From JACCVL01 sp963704295 (GTDB lineage: Bacteria > Actinomycetota > Actinomycetes > Propionibacteriales > Nocardioidaceae), in NCBI GenBank assembly GCA_963704295.1, contig OY969884.1, forward strand, positions 2,813,065-2,877,064: a stretch of 64,000 nt of DNA, read 5' to 3'. This document shows, one piece after another, positions 43,137 through 55,104 of this stretch (positions are counted from its first letter, which is position 1; each line of letters begins with the position of its first letter). The translations under genes were made by a program, and so were the position numbers. The notes below the pieces were generated by a model that was given only the letters and a program-made list of their open reading frames with translations, was not told where the DNA came from and ran no database searches.

Positions 43137-44175
43137 GTCCGCCAGCAGCACCGTGCCGAAGGCGTCGAGCGAGTCCGAGGCGCGTGGGGTCCCGATCGTC
43201 CTCGAAGGGGTGACCAAGAAGTACCCGGGCACCAAGTCGGCCGCCGTCGACAGCGTGAGCATGACGATCGGTGCCGGCGAGATCGTGATCCTGGTCGGCC
43301 CCTCCGGGTGTGGCAAGACCACCACGATGCGCATGATCAACCGGCTGATCGAGCCCACCTCGGGCAAGATCACCATCGACGGCGAGGACGTGCTGTCGCT
43401 CAACGACGTGAAGCTGCGCCGAACCATCGGGTACGTCATCCAGCAGATCGGCCTCTTCCCGCACCTGACGATCGCGCAGAACGTCGCCATCGTGCCCAAG
43501 CTGCTGAAGTGGGACAAGGCGCGGATCAACGCCCGGGTCGAGGAGATGCTGGCGGTCGTCGGGCTCGAGCCGGACGAGTTCGCGCACCGCTTCCCCCGCC
43601 AGCTCTCCGGTGGCCAGCAGCAGCGGGTCGGGGTCGCGCGCGCCTTGGCTGCCGATCCGCCGATCATGCTGATGGACGAGCCGTTCGGAGCGGTGGACCC
43701 GATCACGCGCACCAAGCTGCAAGACGAGTTCCTCAACCTGCAGCGCACCCTGAAGAAGACCATCGTCTTCGTCACGCACGACTTCGACGAGGCGGTCAAG
43801 ATGGGTGACAAGATCGCGGTGCTCGACAAGGGCTCGCGGATCGCCCAGTACGCGGCCCCGGAGGAGATCCTCACCAGCCCGGCGGACGACTTCGTCGGCG
43901 GTTTCGTGGGTCAGGGCGCGACGCTGAAGCGGCTCCAGCTGGAGCGCCTGGACAGCCTGCAGCTGCACGAGGCGGGCGCACCGCCGCCCGGCGTCGAGCC
44001 GCTGCCGATCAAGTCCACCCTGCACGACGTGCTCGACGCCATGATCGCCGACGGGCGGGACGAGATGCCCGTGCAGCGGGACGGCCAGATCGTCGGTCGG
44101 GTCACCCTCGAGGACCTGCTCGAGCGGGTCCGTGCGCTGCGCGCCGAGGCCGACGGCAAGGCCTCGCCGCGATGA
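43129..44175 (+). CDS. Glycine betaine/choline-type ABC transporter ATPase with CBS region
   Basis: A 348-residue ATPase of the OpuA/OpuCA group. Walker A GPSGCGKTT, signature LSGGQQQRVGVARAL and Walker B PIMLMDEPFGAVDP are intact, followed by a C-terminal CBS-type segment (LHDVLDAMIADGRDEMPVQR and GQIVGRVTLEDLLERV) that senses ionic strength in the homologues. GTG 43129 overlaps the stop of the first permease; an ATG at 43081 would lie deep inside it. The last four bases overlap the second permease. Confidence 0.93.
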   Translation: MSESASSTVPKASSESEARGVPIVLEGVTKKYPGTKSAAVDSVSMTIGAGEIVILVGPSGCGKTTTMRMINRLIEPTSGKITIDGEDVLSLNDVKLRRTIGYVIQQIGLFPHLTIAQNVAIVPKLLKWDKARINARVEEMLAVVGLEPDEFAHRFPRQLSGGQQQRVGVARALAADPPIMLMDEPFGAVDPITRTKLQDEFLNLQRTLKKTIVFVTHDFDEAVKMGDKIAVLDKGSRIAQYAAPEEILTSPADDFVGGFVGQGATLKRLQLERLDSLQLHEAGAPPPGVEPLPIKSTLHDVLDAMIADGRDEMPVQRDGQIVGRVTLEDLLERVRALRAEADGKASPR

Positions 44176-44954
44176 GCAGCGCCGCCGAGGAGCTCACCCT
44201 CGGAACCGCGCCGGAGATCCGGGCCCGCGATCGGGTCTTCGGCCTGCGTGACCTCACCGTTCCCGCGCTCTGTGCCGTCATCGTCGTGGCGGAGATGTAC
44301 TACCTGTCGCAGGCCAACTTGGACGCCACCCAGCGGGACCTGCTCACGTACTCGCGGATCTGGGAGCTCACCTGGGACCACATCGTCATCACGGTCACCA
44401 TCACGTTCCTGGTGCTCGCGGTGGCCGTCCCGCTGGGGGTGCTCGTCACCCGTCGGGGGACCCGTTGGATATCGCCGTTCGTCCTGGGCTTCGGCAACGT
44501 CGGGCAGGCGGCGCCGGTCGTCGGCCTGATCGCCGTGGTCGGCTCGTTCTTCATCGGCTTCTGGCCGGTGGTGCTGATCATCGCGGCGTTCAGCATGCTG
44601 CCGGTGCTCCGGAACACCATCGTCGGCATCCAGCAGGTCGACACCGGCGTGATCGACGCCGCCCGCGGGATGGGCATGTCGGCGCGCGGCATCCTGCTCA
44701 GCGTGGAGCTGCCACTGGCGGTCCCGATCATCGCGGCCGGCGCGCGCACCGCGCTGATCCTCGCCGTCGCGGTCGTTCCGCTGGGCACTGACCTGAACGC
44801 CGGCGGGCTGGGCACCCTGATCTTCAGCGGCATCAAGCTGAACCGCAGCGAGACCCTCGTGGCCGGCGGCCTCCTGATCGCCGTCCTCGCTCTGCTGATC
44901 GACTGGCTGGGCGGCATCGCCCAGCGCTCGCTCACCCCGCGGGGGATCCGATGA
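44172..44954 (+). CDS. Glycine betaine/choline-type ABC transporter permease, second copy
   Basis: A 260-residue membrane permease, longer at the N-terminus than the one at 42480, with an extra helix (LTVPALCAVIVVAEMYYL). The EAA loop VDTGVIDAARGMGMSARGIL and the LRNTIVGIQQ block match the first permease, so the two are paralogues. ATG 44172 overlaps the ATPase gene. The stop is followed after 62 bases by the binding-protein gene. Confidence 0.92.
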   Translation: MSSAAEELTLGTAPEIRARDRVFGLRDLTVPALCAVIVVAEMYYLSQANLDATQRDLLTYSRIWELTWDHIVITVTITFLVLAVAVPLGVLVTRRGTRWISPFVLGFGNVGQAAPVVGLIAVVGSFFIGFWPVVLIIAAFSMLPVLRNTIVGIQQVDTGVIDAARGMGMSARGILLSVELPLAVPIIAAGARTALILAVAVVPLGTDLNAGGLGTLIFSGIKLNRSETLVAGGLLIAVLALLIDWLGGIAQRSLTPRGIR

Positions 44955-45016
44955 GCTGACAGCGCACTCCCCGTTCCACCTCCACCACCACGCACAGCGA
45001 CGAAGGAGTTCCACAG

Positions 45017-45976
45017 ATGAAGCGCACCACAACCGGCCTGGCGGCCCTGGCAACGGGCGCGCTCGTGCTGTCCGCCTGCGGCCTGTCCGAAGACAGCGGC
45101 ACCACCGAGGACGTGGAGGCCGGCTCGGTCGACGCGTCGGCTCTCGAGGGAGCCTCCCTGGCGGTCGGGTCGAAGGACTTCGACGAGCAGCTGCTGCTCG
45201 GCCAGCTGACCATCCAGATGCTGGCGGCGGCCGGTGCCGACGTCACCGACGAGACCAACATCCAGGGCAGCACGGCGACGAGGCAGGCCCTGCTGCGCGG
45301 CGAGATCGACGTCTACTACGACTACACCGGCACCGGCTGGATCACCTACCTCGGCCACGACGAGAACATCGCCGACCCGCAGGAGCTCTACGAGGCCGTC
45401 AAGGACGAGGACCTGCAGAAGAACGGCCTGGTCTGGGGTCAGCCCGCACCGTTCAACAACACCTACGCGATGGCGGTCACCGAGGAGTTCGCCGAGGAGA
45501 ACAGCCTCGCGTCGCTCTCGGACATGGCGGCCTACATGGACTCCAACCCGGACGCCACGGTCTGCATCGAGACCGAGTTCGCCTCCCGGCCGGACGGGCT
45601 GCCGGGCATGATCAAGGCCTACGGCATGACGATCCCGGACTCCAGCCGCAAGTCGCTGGGCACCGGCGTCATCTACCAGCAGACCGACAAGGGCGAGTGT
45701 GACTTCGGCGAGGTGTTCACCACCGACGGCCGGATCGCGACCCTGGGCCTGATCCCGCTGGAGGACGACAAGGGCTTCTTCCCGCTCTACAACGGTGCCC
45801 CGATCGTCCAGGAGGAGAACGCCGAGGGCGAGGCCATCCTCGAGGTGCTGGCGCCGCTGAGCGAGACCCTGACCACCGAGGTGATGTCCGAGCTGAACGC
45901 GCAGGTCAGCTCCGAGGGGCTGCCGCCGGAGCAGGTGGCCGCGGACTACCTCACGGCGGAGGGCTTCATCCAGTGA
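45017..45976 (+). CDS. Glycine betaine/choline-type solute-binding lipoprotein
   Basis: A 319-residue OpuAC/ProX-like substrate-binding protein. The signal peptide ends in LVLSAC, giving Cys21 as the lipid-attachment site. The binding-protein landmarks LAVGSKDFDEQLLLGQLTIQ and DVYYDYTGTGWITYLG are present. The tyrosine pair and aromatic residues at the latter site resemble the cage that binds quaternary amines. ATG 45017 has GAAGGAG about ten bases upstream. The gene ends the transporter operon; an 18-bp hairpin follows at 46004. Confidence 0.93.
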   Translation: MKRTTTGLAALATGALVLSACGLSEDSGTTEDVEAGSVDASALEGASLAVGSKDFDEQLLLGQLTIQMLAAAGADVTDETNIQGSTATRQALLRGEIDVYYDYTGTGWITYLGHDENIADPQELYEAVKDEDLQKNGLVWGQPAPFNNTYAMAVTEEFAEENSLASLSDMAAYMDSNPDATVCIETEFASRPDGLPGMIKAYGMTIPDSSRKSLGTGVIYQQTDKGECDFGEVFTTDGRIATLGLIPLEDDKGFFPLYNGAPIVQEENAEGEAILEVLAPLSETLTTEVMSELNAQVSSEGLPPEQVAADYLTAEGFIQ

Positions 45977-46003
45977 CCCGCTGACCACAGGTCGGCAGAC
46001 AAG

Positions 46004-46043
46004 CGACGACCGGCCCCCACGTTCGCGTGGGGGCCGGTCGTCG
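46004..46043. terminator. Perfect 18-bp hairpin terminator with TTCG loop, bidirectional
   Basis: An 18-base arm starting CGACGACCGGCCCC (46004-46021) and its exact complement (46026-46043) flank the four-base loop TTCG. It lies between the convergent binding-protein gene and bldD, so it can end transcription from both sides. The T-tract is short, as is usual in high-GC genomes. Confidence 0.9.
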
Positions 46044-46109
46044 GTCGGTACGGGGCTGCTGGGCTGTTATTGCCGGACTGGCGCTCGGGCTGGGGGTGCA
46101 GCGACGGCC

Positions 46110-46607
46110 TCAGCGGACGCCGTTGGTGGCGGGGACGGCACGCAGCACGCCCCACTCGGTGAGCCGGGCGGCGAGCACGCTCGGCGCCTCCTCGTAGATC
46201 ACCGCGAGGGTGCGCAGGTCCTCCTGGCGGATCGACAGCACCCGCCCGTTGTAGTCCCCCCGCTGGGCCTGGATGCTGCGCGCGTATCGCGCCAGCGGCG
46301 CCACCTCGGCGGCATCAAGCTCGTGCAGGTTGGACAGGTCGAGGATCAGCTTCTCCGGCGCCTCGGCGGCCGCGGGAGAGGCCTGGCTGCCGCCGGGCAG
46401 CAGCTCCTCCACCGGGACGCCGTAGAAGCCGGCCAGTGCGGAGAGCTTGTGCACGGTGACCGCCCGGTCGCCGCGCTCGTACGAACCGATCACGACCGCC
46501 TTCCAGCGGCCCTGGGACTTCTCCTCGACGGCTTGCAGCGACAAGCCCTGCTGCTGCCGGATCGCGCGCAGCCGCGCTCCCAGCTCACGGGCGTAATCGT
46601 TGGCCAC
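46110..46607 (-). CDS. bldD: Developmental regulator BldD
   Basis: A 165-residue DNA-binding protein that in Streptomyces represses sporulation genes when bound to c-di-GMP. The N-terminal helix-turn-helix is unmistakable: LGARLRAIRQQQGLSLQAVE, then EEKSQGRWKAVVIGSYERGD. The C-terminal domain keeps the c-di-GMP signature RXD-X8-RXXD as RGD (116-118) and RQED (127-130), with Glu in place of the usual third-position Asp. GTG 46607 with GGGAGG upstream starts it at the conserved ANDYARELGA; longer frames to 46880 add no BldD-like sequence. It is divergent from the pyr operon. Confidence 0.96.
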   Translation of the reverse strand: MANDYARELGARLRAIRQQQGLSLQAVEEKSQGRWKAVVIGSYERGDRAVTVHKLSALAGFYGVPVEELLPGGSQASPAAAEAPEKLILDLSNLHELDAAEVAPLARYARSIQAQRGDYNGRVLSIRQEDLRTLAVIYEEAPSVLAARLTEWGVLRAVPATNGVR

Positions 46608-46662
46608 GCCGGCCTCCCACCTGGTCAATCCCGTCGGGTTGCGGCGGGCACTTCGTTCACTC

Positions 46663-46668
46663 AGGGTA
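46663..46668 (-). promoter_or_regulatory. Candidate -10 element of the bldD promoter
   Basis: On the minus strand TACCCT lies 55 bases before the GTG. The bases that follow (GAGTGAACGAA) include AGTGA, half of the palindromic BldD operator, which would suit autoregulation. Both points are weak on their own. Confidence 0.3.
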
Positions 46669-46754
46669 ACCGGCGCCCGAGACTCTGCCTCAACCGAATC
46701 GCCGAAAGGCCGGCGGGCCGTGCGCGGCGGGTCATCGCGGTCCGGCCGGGCTGA

Positions 46755-46760
46755 TAGCGT
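46755..46760 (+). promoter_or_regulatory. Candidate -10 element of the pyr operon promoter
   Basis: TAGCGT would start transcription near 46767, leaving a leader of about 50 bases that contains the PyrR-binding motif and the ribosome-binding site. No -35 hexamer is evident. Confidence 0.4.
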
Positions 46761-46790
46761 GCGCGGCGAATCGACATCCTTTAACGACCG

Positions 46791-46812
46791 TCCGGTGAGG
46801 CGGGGAAGGAGG
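46791..46812 (+). promoter_or_regulatory. PyrR-binding RNA motif next to the pyr ribosome-binding site
   Basis: TCCGGTGAGGC at 46791-46801 matches the PyrR-binding loop consensus UCCNGNGAGGY. It is followed immediately by the strong ribosome-binding site AAGGAGG at 46806-46812, six bases before an ATG at 46819. PyrR bound to UMP or UTP would block ribosome access, as described for Mycobacterium smegmatis. There is no terminator in the leader, so translational repression fits better than attenuation. Confidence 0.85.
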
Positions 46813-46867
46813 TCCACGATGGTGCGCGCGACAGAACACCGAGCGCGTCGTCCTCGACGACCGAGAC

Positions 46868-47413
46868 GTGGCCCGGGCACTCACCCGGATCGCCCACGAG
46901 ATCCTGGAACGCAACCGTGGCAGCGACGGCCTGCTGCTGCTCGGCATCCCCCGGCGCGGCGTGCCCCTGGCCCGCCGGATCGCGGACCGGATCGCGGCCG
47001 TCGAGGGGACCGAGGTCCCCGCGGGCTCGCTGGACGTGACGATGTACCGCGACGACCTCCGGCTGCGCCCGGCCCGCGCGCTGGAGCACACCGAGCTGCC
47101 GCCGGCCGGGGTCGAGGGCCGCACCGTGGTGCTGGTGGACGACGTGCTGTTCTCCGGCCGGACCGTCCGCTCGGCGCTGGACGCGCTGCACGACCTCGGT
47201 CGGCCGCGAGCGGTGCGGCTCGCGGTGCTGGTGGACCGGGGTCACCGGGAGCTGCCGGTGCGGGCCGACTTCGTCGGGAAGAACCTGCCCACCTCCCTGG
47301 TCGAGCAGGTCCGGGTGTCGCTGGCCGAGATCGACGGTCACGACGCGGTGGCGATCACCGGACTGCCGGCGGGCGCCGGGGACACCGGCGCCGTGGCGGA
47401 GGTCGCGCGGTGA
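46868..47413 (+). CDS. pyrR: PyrR pyrimidine regulatory protein / uracil phosphoribosyltransferase, N-terminus out of frame with its ribosome-binding site
   Basis: A PRTase-fold protein that binds pyr mRNA with UMP and has weak UPRTase activity. The PRPP loop VVLVDDVLFSGRTVRSALDA, MYRDDLRLRP and VDRGHRELPVRADFVGKNLP are intact. In this frame the first start is GTG 46868, with no ribosome-binding site. Upstream codons in the same frame read ERVVLDDRD directly before VARALTRIAHEI, the usual PyrR N-terminus, but contain no start. The ATG at 46819 with an ideal AAGGAGG lies in the neighbouring frame. Skipping one base between 46822 and 46838 would join them, giving about 197 residues. The GTGA overlap with pyrB confirms the end. 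Confidence 0.9.
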   Translation: MARALTRIAHEILERNRGSDGLLLLGIPRRGVPLARRIADRIAAVEGTEVPAGSLDVTMYRDDLRLRPARALEHTELPPAGVEGRTVVLVDDVLFSGRTVRSALDALHDLGRPRAVRLAVLVDRGHRELPVRADFVGKNLPTSLVEQVRVSLAEIDGHDAVAITGLPAGAGDTGAVAEVAR

Positions 47414-48409
47414 AGCGGCACCTGCTCAGCGCCGCCGACCTGGACCGGGACGAGCGCGCTCCGCGTCCTCGACACCGCCGGCGAACTGCTCGCGCTGGCG
47501 GACCGGCCGATCAAGAAGCTGCCGACACTGCGCGGGCGCACGGTGGTGAACCTGTTCTTCGAGGACTCCACCCGCACCCGGATCTCCTTCGAGGCGGCCG
47601 CCAAGCGGCTGTCGGCGGACGTGATCACGTTCTCGGCGAAGGGGTCCAGCGTGTCCAAGGGCGAGAGCCTCAAGGACACCGCGCTCACGCTTCAGGCGAT
47701 GGGCGCCGACGCCGTCGTGGTGCGCCACCAGTCCTCCGGAGCTCCGCACCGGCTGGCCACCAGCGGATGGGTGGACGGATCGGTGATCAACGCCGGTGAC
47801 GGGACGCACGAGCACCCGACCCAGGCACTGCTGGACGCCTTCACCCTGCGTCGCCACCTGGCCGGTGGCAGCGGGGACCTCGACGGCCGGCGGATCACCA
47901 TCGTCGGTGACGTCCTGCACAGCCGGGTGGCGCGGTCGAACGCGCTGCTGCTCAGCACGCTCGGCGCCGAGGTGACCCTGGTGGCGCCGCCGACCCTGCT
48001 GCCGGTGGGCGTGGAGTCCTGGCCGGTGAGCACCTCGTACGAGCTGGACTCCGAGCTGGCCAAGGCGGACGCCGTGATGATGCTGCGGGTGCAGCGTGAG
48101 CGCGGCGCCGACGGCGGGTTCTTCCCAAGCGCCCGGGAGTACAGCCGGCGGTACGGCATCGACGCCCGGCGGATGGCGCTGCTGCCTGACCACGCGGTCG
48201 TGCTGCACCCCGGTCCGATGAACCGCGGCGTCGAGATCACCGCCCAGGTCGCCGACTCGGCCCGGTCGGTCATCGTCGAGCAGGTCACCAACGGCGTCGC
48301 CGTCCGGATGGCGGTGCTCTACCTGCTGCTCAGCGGCAGCGACGGCCAGCCCGCACCCTCGGAGCCGGAGGACCGGTTCGCGCCGACCTCCGAGGAGGTG
48401 CCGGTGTGA
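47410..48409 (+). pseudogene. pyrB: Aspartate carbamoyltransferase catalytic subunit, frameshifted at about 47458
   Basis: GTG 47410 opens MKRHLLSAADLDRDER, the conserved actinobacterial PyrB N-terminus, but the rest of the enzyme continues in another frame from CTC 47459: LRVLDTAGELLALADRPIKK, the carbamoyl-phosphate motif FFEDSTRTRISFEAA, HPTQALLDAF and HPGPMNRGVEI. Omitting one base (G 47458) restores a 332-residue protein with the family spacing SAADL plus nine residues before DTA. Alternatively the protein would have to start at GTG 47543, losing the N-terminal domain's first helices. It catalyses carbamoyl aspartate formation, the committed pyrimidine step. A sequence error is the likeliest cause. 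Confidence 0.87.
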
Positions 48410-49743
48410 GCGGGCCGGACGATGGGGTCCTGCTGCGAGGCGCCCGGCCGCTCGGCGCCGCACCCAGCGACCTGCTGCTGCGCGACGGCGTGATCGCTGC
48501 GACCGGGACCGCCGCCGCCGCCGAGGCGCCACCTGCAGTGCGGACCGTGGACGCCGACGGACTGGTCGCGCTGCCCGGCCTGGTGGACCTGCACACCCAC
48601 CTGCGCGAGCCGGGCCGCGAGGACGCGGAGACCGTCGAGTCGGGGACGCGGGCCGCGGCGGTGGGCGGGTTCACCGCGGTGCACGCGATGGCGAACACCG
48701 ACCCGGTCGCCGACACCGCCGGGGTGGTCGAGCAGGTCTGGCGACTCGGCCGGGAGGCCGGCTGGTGCGACGTGCACCCGGTCGGGGCGGTAACCGTCGG
48801 CATCGCCGGTGAGCGGCTGGCCGAGCTCGGGGCGATGGCCGACTCCGCGGCCCGCGTCCGGGTGTTCTCCGACGACGGTCACTGCGTGTCCGACGCCGTC
48901 TTGATGCGGCGGGCGCTGGAGTACGTCAAGGCCTTCGACGGCGTCGTCGCCCAGCACGCCCAGGAGCCCCGGCTGACGGCCGACGCGCAGATGAACGAGG
49001 GCGAGCTGTCCGGTCGGCTCGGGCTGACCGGGTGGCCGGCGGTGGCCGAGGAGGCCATCGTCGCCCGGGACGTGCTGCTCGCGGCCCACGTGGGGTCCCG
49101 CCTGCACGTGTGTCACGTGTCGACCGCCGGGTCGGTGGAGATCATCCGCTGGGCCAAGAGCAAGGGCTGGAACGTCACGGCCGAGGTCACCCCGCACCAC
49201 CTGCTGCTGACCGACGAGCTCGCCGCGTCCTACGACCCGGTCTACAAGGTGAACCCGCCGCTGCGCACGGCCTCCGACGTGCAGGCGCTACGGCAGGGGC
49301 TCGCCGACGGCACCATCGACGCGGTGGCCACCGACCACGCGCCGCACCCGGTGGAGGACAAGGAGTGCGAGTGGGCGGCCGCGGCGATGGGCATGATCGG
49401 GCTGGAGACCGCGCTGTCGGTCGTGCAGGCCGCCATGGTCGACACCGGCCTGCTCGACTGGGCCGGCGTCGCCGACCGGATGTCGGTGCGACCGGCCCGC
49501 ATCGGCCGGGTGGTCGGGCAGGGCGGATCGCTCACGGTGGGTGAGCCGGCCTCGCTCCTGCTGGTCGACCCGGCCGCGACCCGCACGGTGCGCGCCGAGG
49601 ACACCGTGTCGCTGTCGGGCAACACCCCTTACGCCGACCGGGAGCTGCCGGGACGGGTGGTGGCCACCTTCCTTCGTGGCCGGGCCACCGTGCTGGACGG
49701 CGCCCCGGTACCAGTGCCCCAGTCGGTGGGGGCGGGTCGGTGA
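48406..49743 (+). CDS. pyrC: Dihydroorotase
   Basis: A 445-residue class I dihydroorotase of the amidohydrolase family. Zinc ligands appear in DLHTHLREPGREDAET, two histidines in HVCHVSTAGSVE and AEVTPHHLLL, and the catalytic aspartate in VATDHAPHPVEDKE. It cyclises carbamoyl aspartate to dihydroorotate. GTG 48406 overlaps pyrB and the gene overlaps carA. In Streptomyces an additional small membrane gene sits between pyrC and carA; it is missing here. Confidence 0.96.
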   Translation: MSGPDDGVLLRGARPLGAAPSDLLLRDGVIAATGTAAAAEAPPAVRTVDADGLVALPGLVDLHTHLREPGREDAETVESGTRAAAVGGFTAVHAMANTDPVADTAGVVEQVWRLGREAGWCDVHPVGAVTVGIAGERLAELGAMADSAARVRVFSDDGHCVSDAVLMRRALEYVKAFDGVVAQHAQEPRLTADAQMNEGELSGRLGLTGWPAVAEEAIVARDVLLAAHVGSRLHVCHVSTAGSVEIIRWAKSKGWNVTAEVTPHHLLLTDELAASYDPVYKVNPPLRTASDVQALRQGLADGTIDAVATDHAPHPVEDKECEWAAAAMGMIGLETALSVVQAAMVDTGLLDWAGVADRMSVRPARIGRVVGQGGSLTVGEPASLLLVDPAATRTVRAEDTVSLSGNTPYADRELPGRVVATFLRGRATVLDGAPVPVPQSVGAGR

Positions 49744-50860
49744 CCGACGCGATCCTCGTGCTCGAGGACGGCCGGGTCTTCTCCGGCCGCAGCTACGGTG
49801 CGGTCGGCGAGACGGTGGGCGAGGCCGTGTTCTGTACCGGGATGACCGGCTACCAGGAGACCCTGACCGACCCCTCGTACCGCCGCCAGGTGGTCGTGAT
49901 GACCGCGCCGCACGTCGGCAACACCGGGGTCAACGACGAGGACGCCGAGTCCGAACGGATCTGGGTCGCCGGCTACGTCGTCCGGGACCCGGCCCGCCGC
50001 CCCAGCAACTGGCGGTCGACCCGCAGCCTCGACGACGAGCTGGTGGCGCACGGGGTGGTCGGGATCAGCCGGGTGGACACCCGTGCGCTGACCCGGCACC
50101 TGCGAGAGCGGGGGGCGATGCGGGTGGGCATCTCCTCGACGTCGACCGACGCCGCCGGCCTGCTCGCCCGGGTCCGCTCAGCGCCGCCGATGCGCGGTGC
50201 CGACCTCGCCGCCGAGGTCACGACCTCCGAGCCGTACGTCGTGCCAGCCGTGGGCGAGCGTCGGTACACGGTCGCGGCGCTGGACCTCGGCATCAAGGCG
50301 ATGACCCCGCAGCTGCTCGCCGACCGCGGGGTCGAGGTGCACGTGCTTCCCGCCGACGCGGACCTTGCCGCCGTCCTGGCGACCGGAGCCCAAGGCGTGT
50401 TCTTCTCCAACGGACCCGGCGACCCGGCGACGGCGGACCTGGACCTGCTCCATGCGGTGCTGGAGCGCCGGATGCCGTTCTTCGGGATCTGTTTCGGCAA
50501 TCAGCTGTTCGGGCGGGCCCTCGGGTTCGGGACCTACAAGCTCCGCTACGGCCACCGCGGGATCAACCAGCCGGTGCGCGACCTGTCGACCGGACGGGTG
50601 GAGGTCACCGCCCACAACCACGGCTTCGCCGTCGACGCCCCCGTCGACACACCGGTCGTGACACCGTTCGGCACCGCCCAGGTGTCCCATGTGTGCCTCA
50701 ACGACGACGTCGTCGAGGGCCTCCGCCTCACCGGTCCGGACGGCCGGCTGGACGCGTTCAGCGTGCAGTACCACCCCGAGGCCGCCGCCGGCCCGCACGA
50801 CGCGGGACACCTGTTCGACCGGTTCACCGGCCTGCTGGCCGCCCGTGCGGAGGAGAGCTG

Positions 50861-50861
<1 letters not shown>
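49740..50861 (+). CDS. carA: Carbamoyl-phosphate synthase small (glutaminase) subunit
   Basis: A 373-residue subunit with an N-terminal CPSase domain (LEDGRVFSGRSYGAVGETVG and TGMTGYQETLTDPSYRRQ) and a C-terminal class I glutaminase domain. The nucleophile lies in FFGICFGNQLFGRALG and the His-Glu pair in VQYHPEAAAGPHD. It supplies ammonia to CarB for both arginine and pyrimidine synthesis. GTG 49740 overlaps pyrC; the stop TGA shares its last base with the carB ATG. Confidence 0.97.
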
Positions 50862-54213
<3,352 letters not shown>

Positions 54214-54217
<4 letters not shown>

Positions 54218-55104
54218 GCGCGCAGACCGGCACCGCCCCGGTTGCGCACAGCCCGGTGCAGGTGCGCGGACGGGTGCTGTCCAGCGAGCGGGTCGGGGAC
54301 TACGTGCACCTCACTGTGGTGGCGCCAGGAGTCGCCGAACGCACCCGGCCCGGAGCGTTCGTCGCTCTCGCCGTGGGTGGCGCGCAGACCGGCATGCTGC
54401 TGCGCCGGTGCTTCTCGATCTACCGGGCCAAGGGGTCCGGGGTCTACGGCGGGACCGTCGAGGTGATCCTCGCCGTACACGGCAAGGGCACCGCGTGGCT
54501 GGCCGGGCTTCGACCGCAGGACGAGCTGGACGTGGTCGGACCGCTGGGCCGACCGTTCGCGCTGCCCAAGGAGCCGGTGCCGTGCGTGCTGGTCGGCGGC
54601 GGCTACGGCAGCGCGCCGCTGTTCACCCTGGCCGAGCGGCTGCGGGACCGCGGCTGCTCGGTGCACGTGGTGCTGGGGGCGGCGAGCGAGCGGCGGCTGT
54701 TCGGGGTGCTGGAGGCGCGCCGAAGCGCGCAGTCGGTCGAGGTGACCACTGACGACGGCTCGCTCGGGGTCCGCGGCGTCGTCACCACCGTGCTGCCGCG
54801 CGTCTTGCAGCGGACCGAGGCGGCCGTGGTCTACGCCTGCGGTCCGATGCCGATGTTGGCGGCGGTGGCTGCGGTGGCCGAGCAGCACGGCGCGTGGAGC
54901 CAGTGCGCGGTCGAGGAGGCCATGGCCTGCGGGGTCGGGGTCTGCATGACCTGCGTCCTGCCGGTGCGCGGGGAGGACGGTGTGGTCCGGATGGTGCGCT
55001 CCTGCACCGAGGGACCGGTGTTCCGGGGTGACCGGGTGCTGTGGGACGAGGTGGGCACGGTGCCGGCCGGCACGCTCGGCGCTCCGCGGGCGGGGGGGCA
55101 CTGA
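54214..55104 (+). CDS. pyrK: Dihydroorotate dehydrogenase B electron transfer subunit
   Basis: A 296-residue FAD and 2Fe-2S protein of the ferredoxin reductase group. The FAD-binding motif RRCFSIYRAKGSGVYGGTVE, the NAD-binding VLVGGGYGSAPLFTLAERL, and the cluster motif CAVEEAMACGVGVCMTCVLP with a further cysteine in VRSCTEGP are present. It passes electrons from dihydroorotate through FAD and the cluster to NAD, in complex with PyrD. ATG 54214 overlaps carB. Confidence 0.95.

Noticed and set aside
46819..47799. Protein starting at ATG 46819 and continuing in its own frame
   Set aside because: The product would be an Arg/Gly/Pro-rich chain with no PyrR motif after the first codons and would run through the pyrR end into pyrB. 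The conserved residues are in the neighbouring frame.
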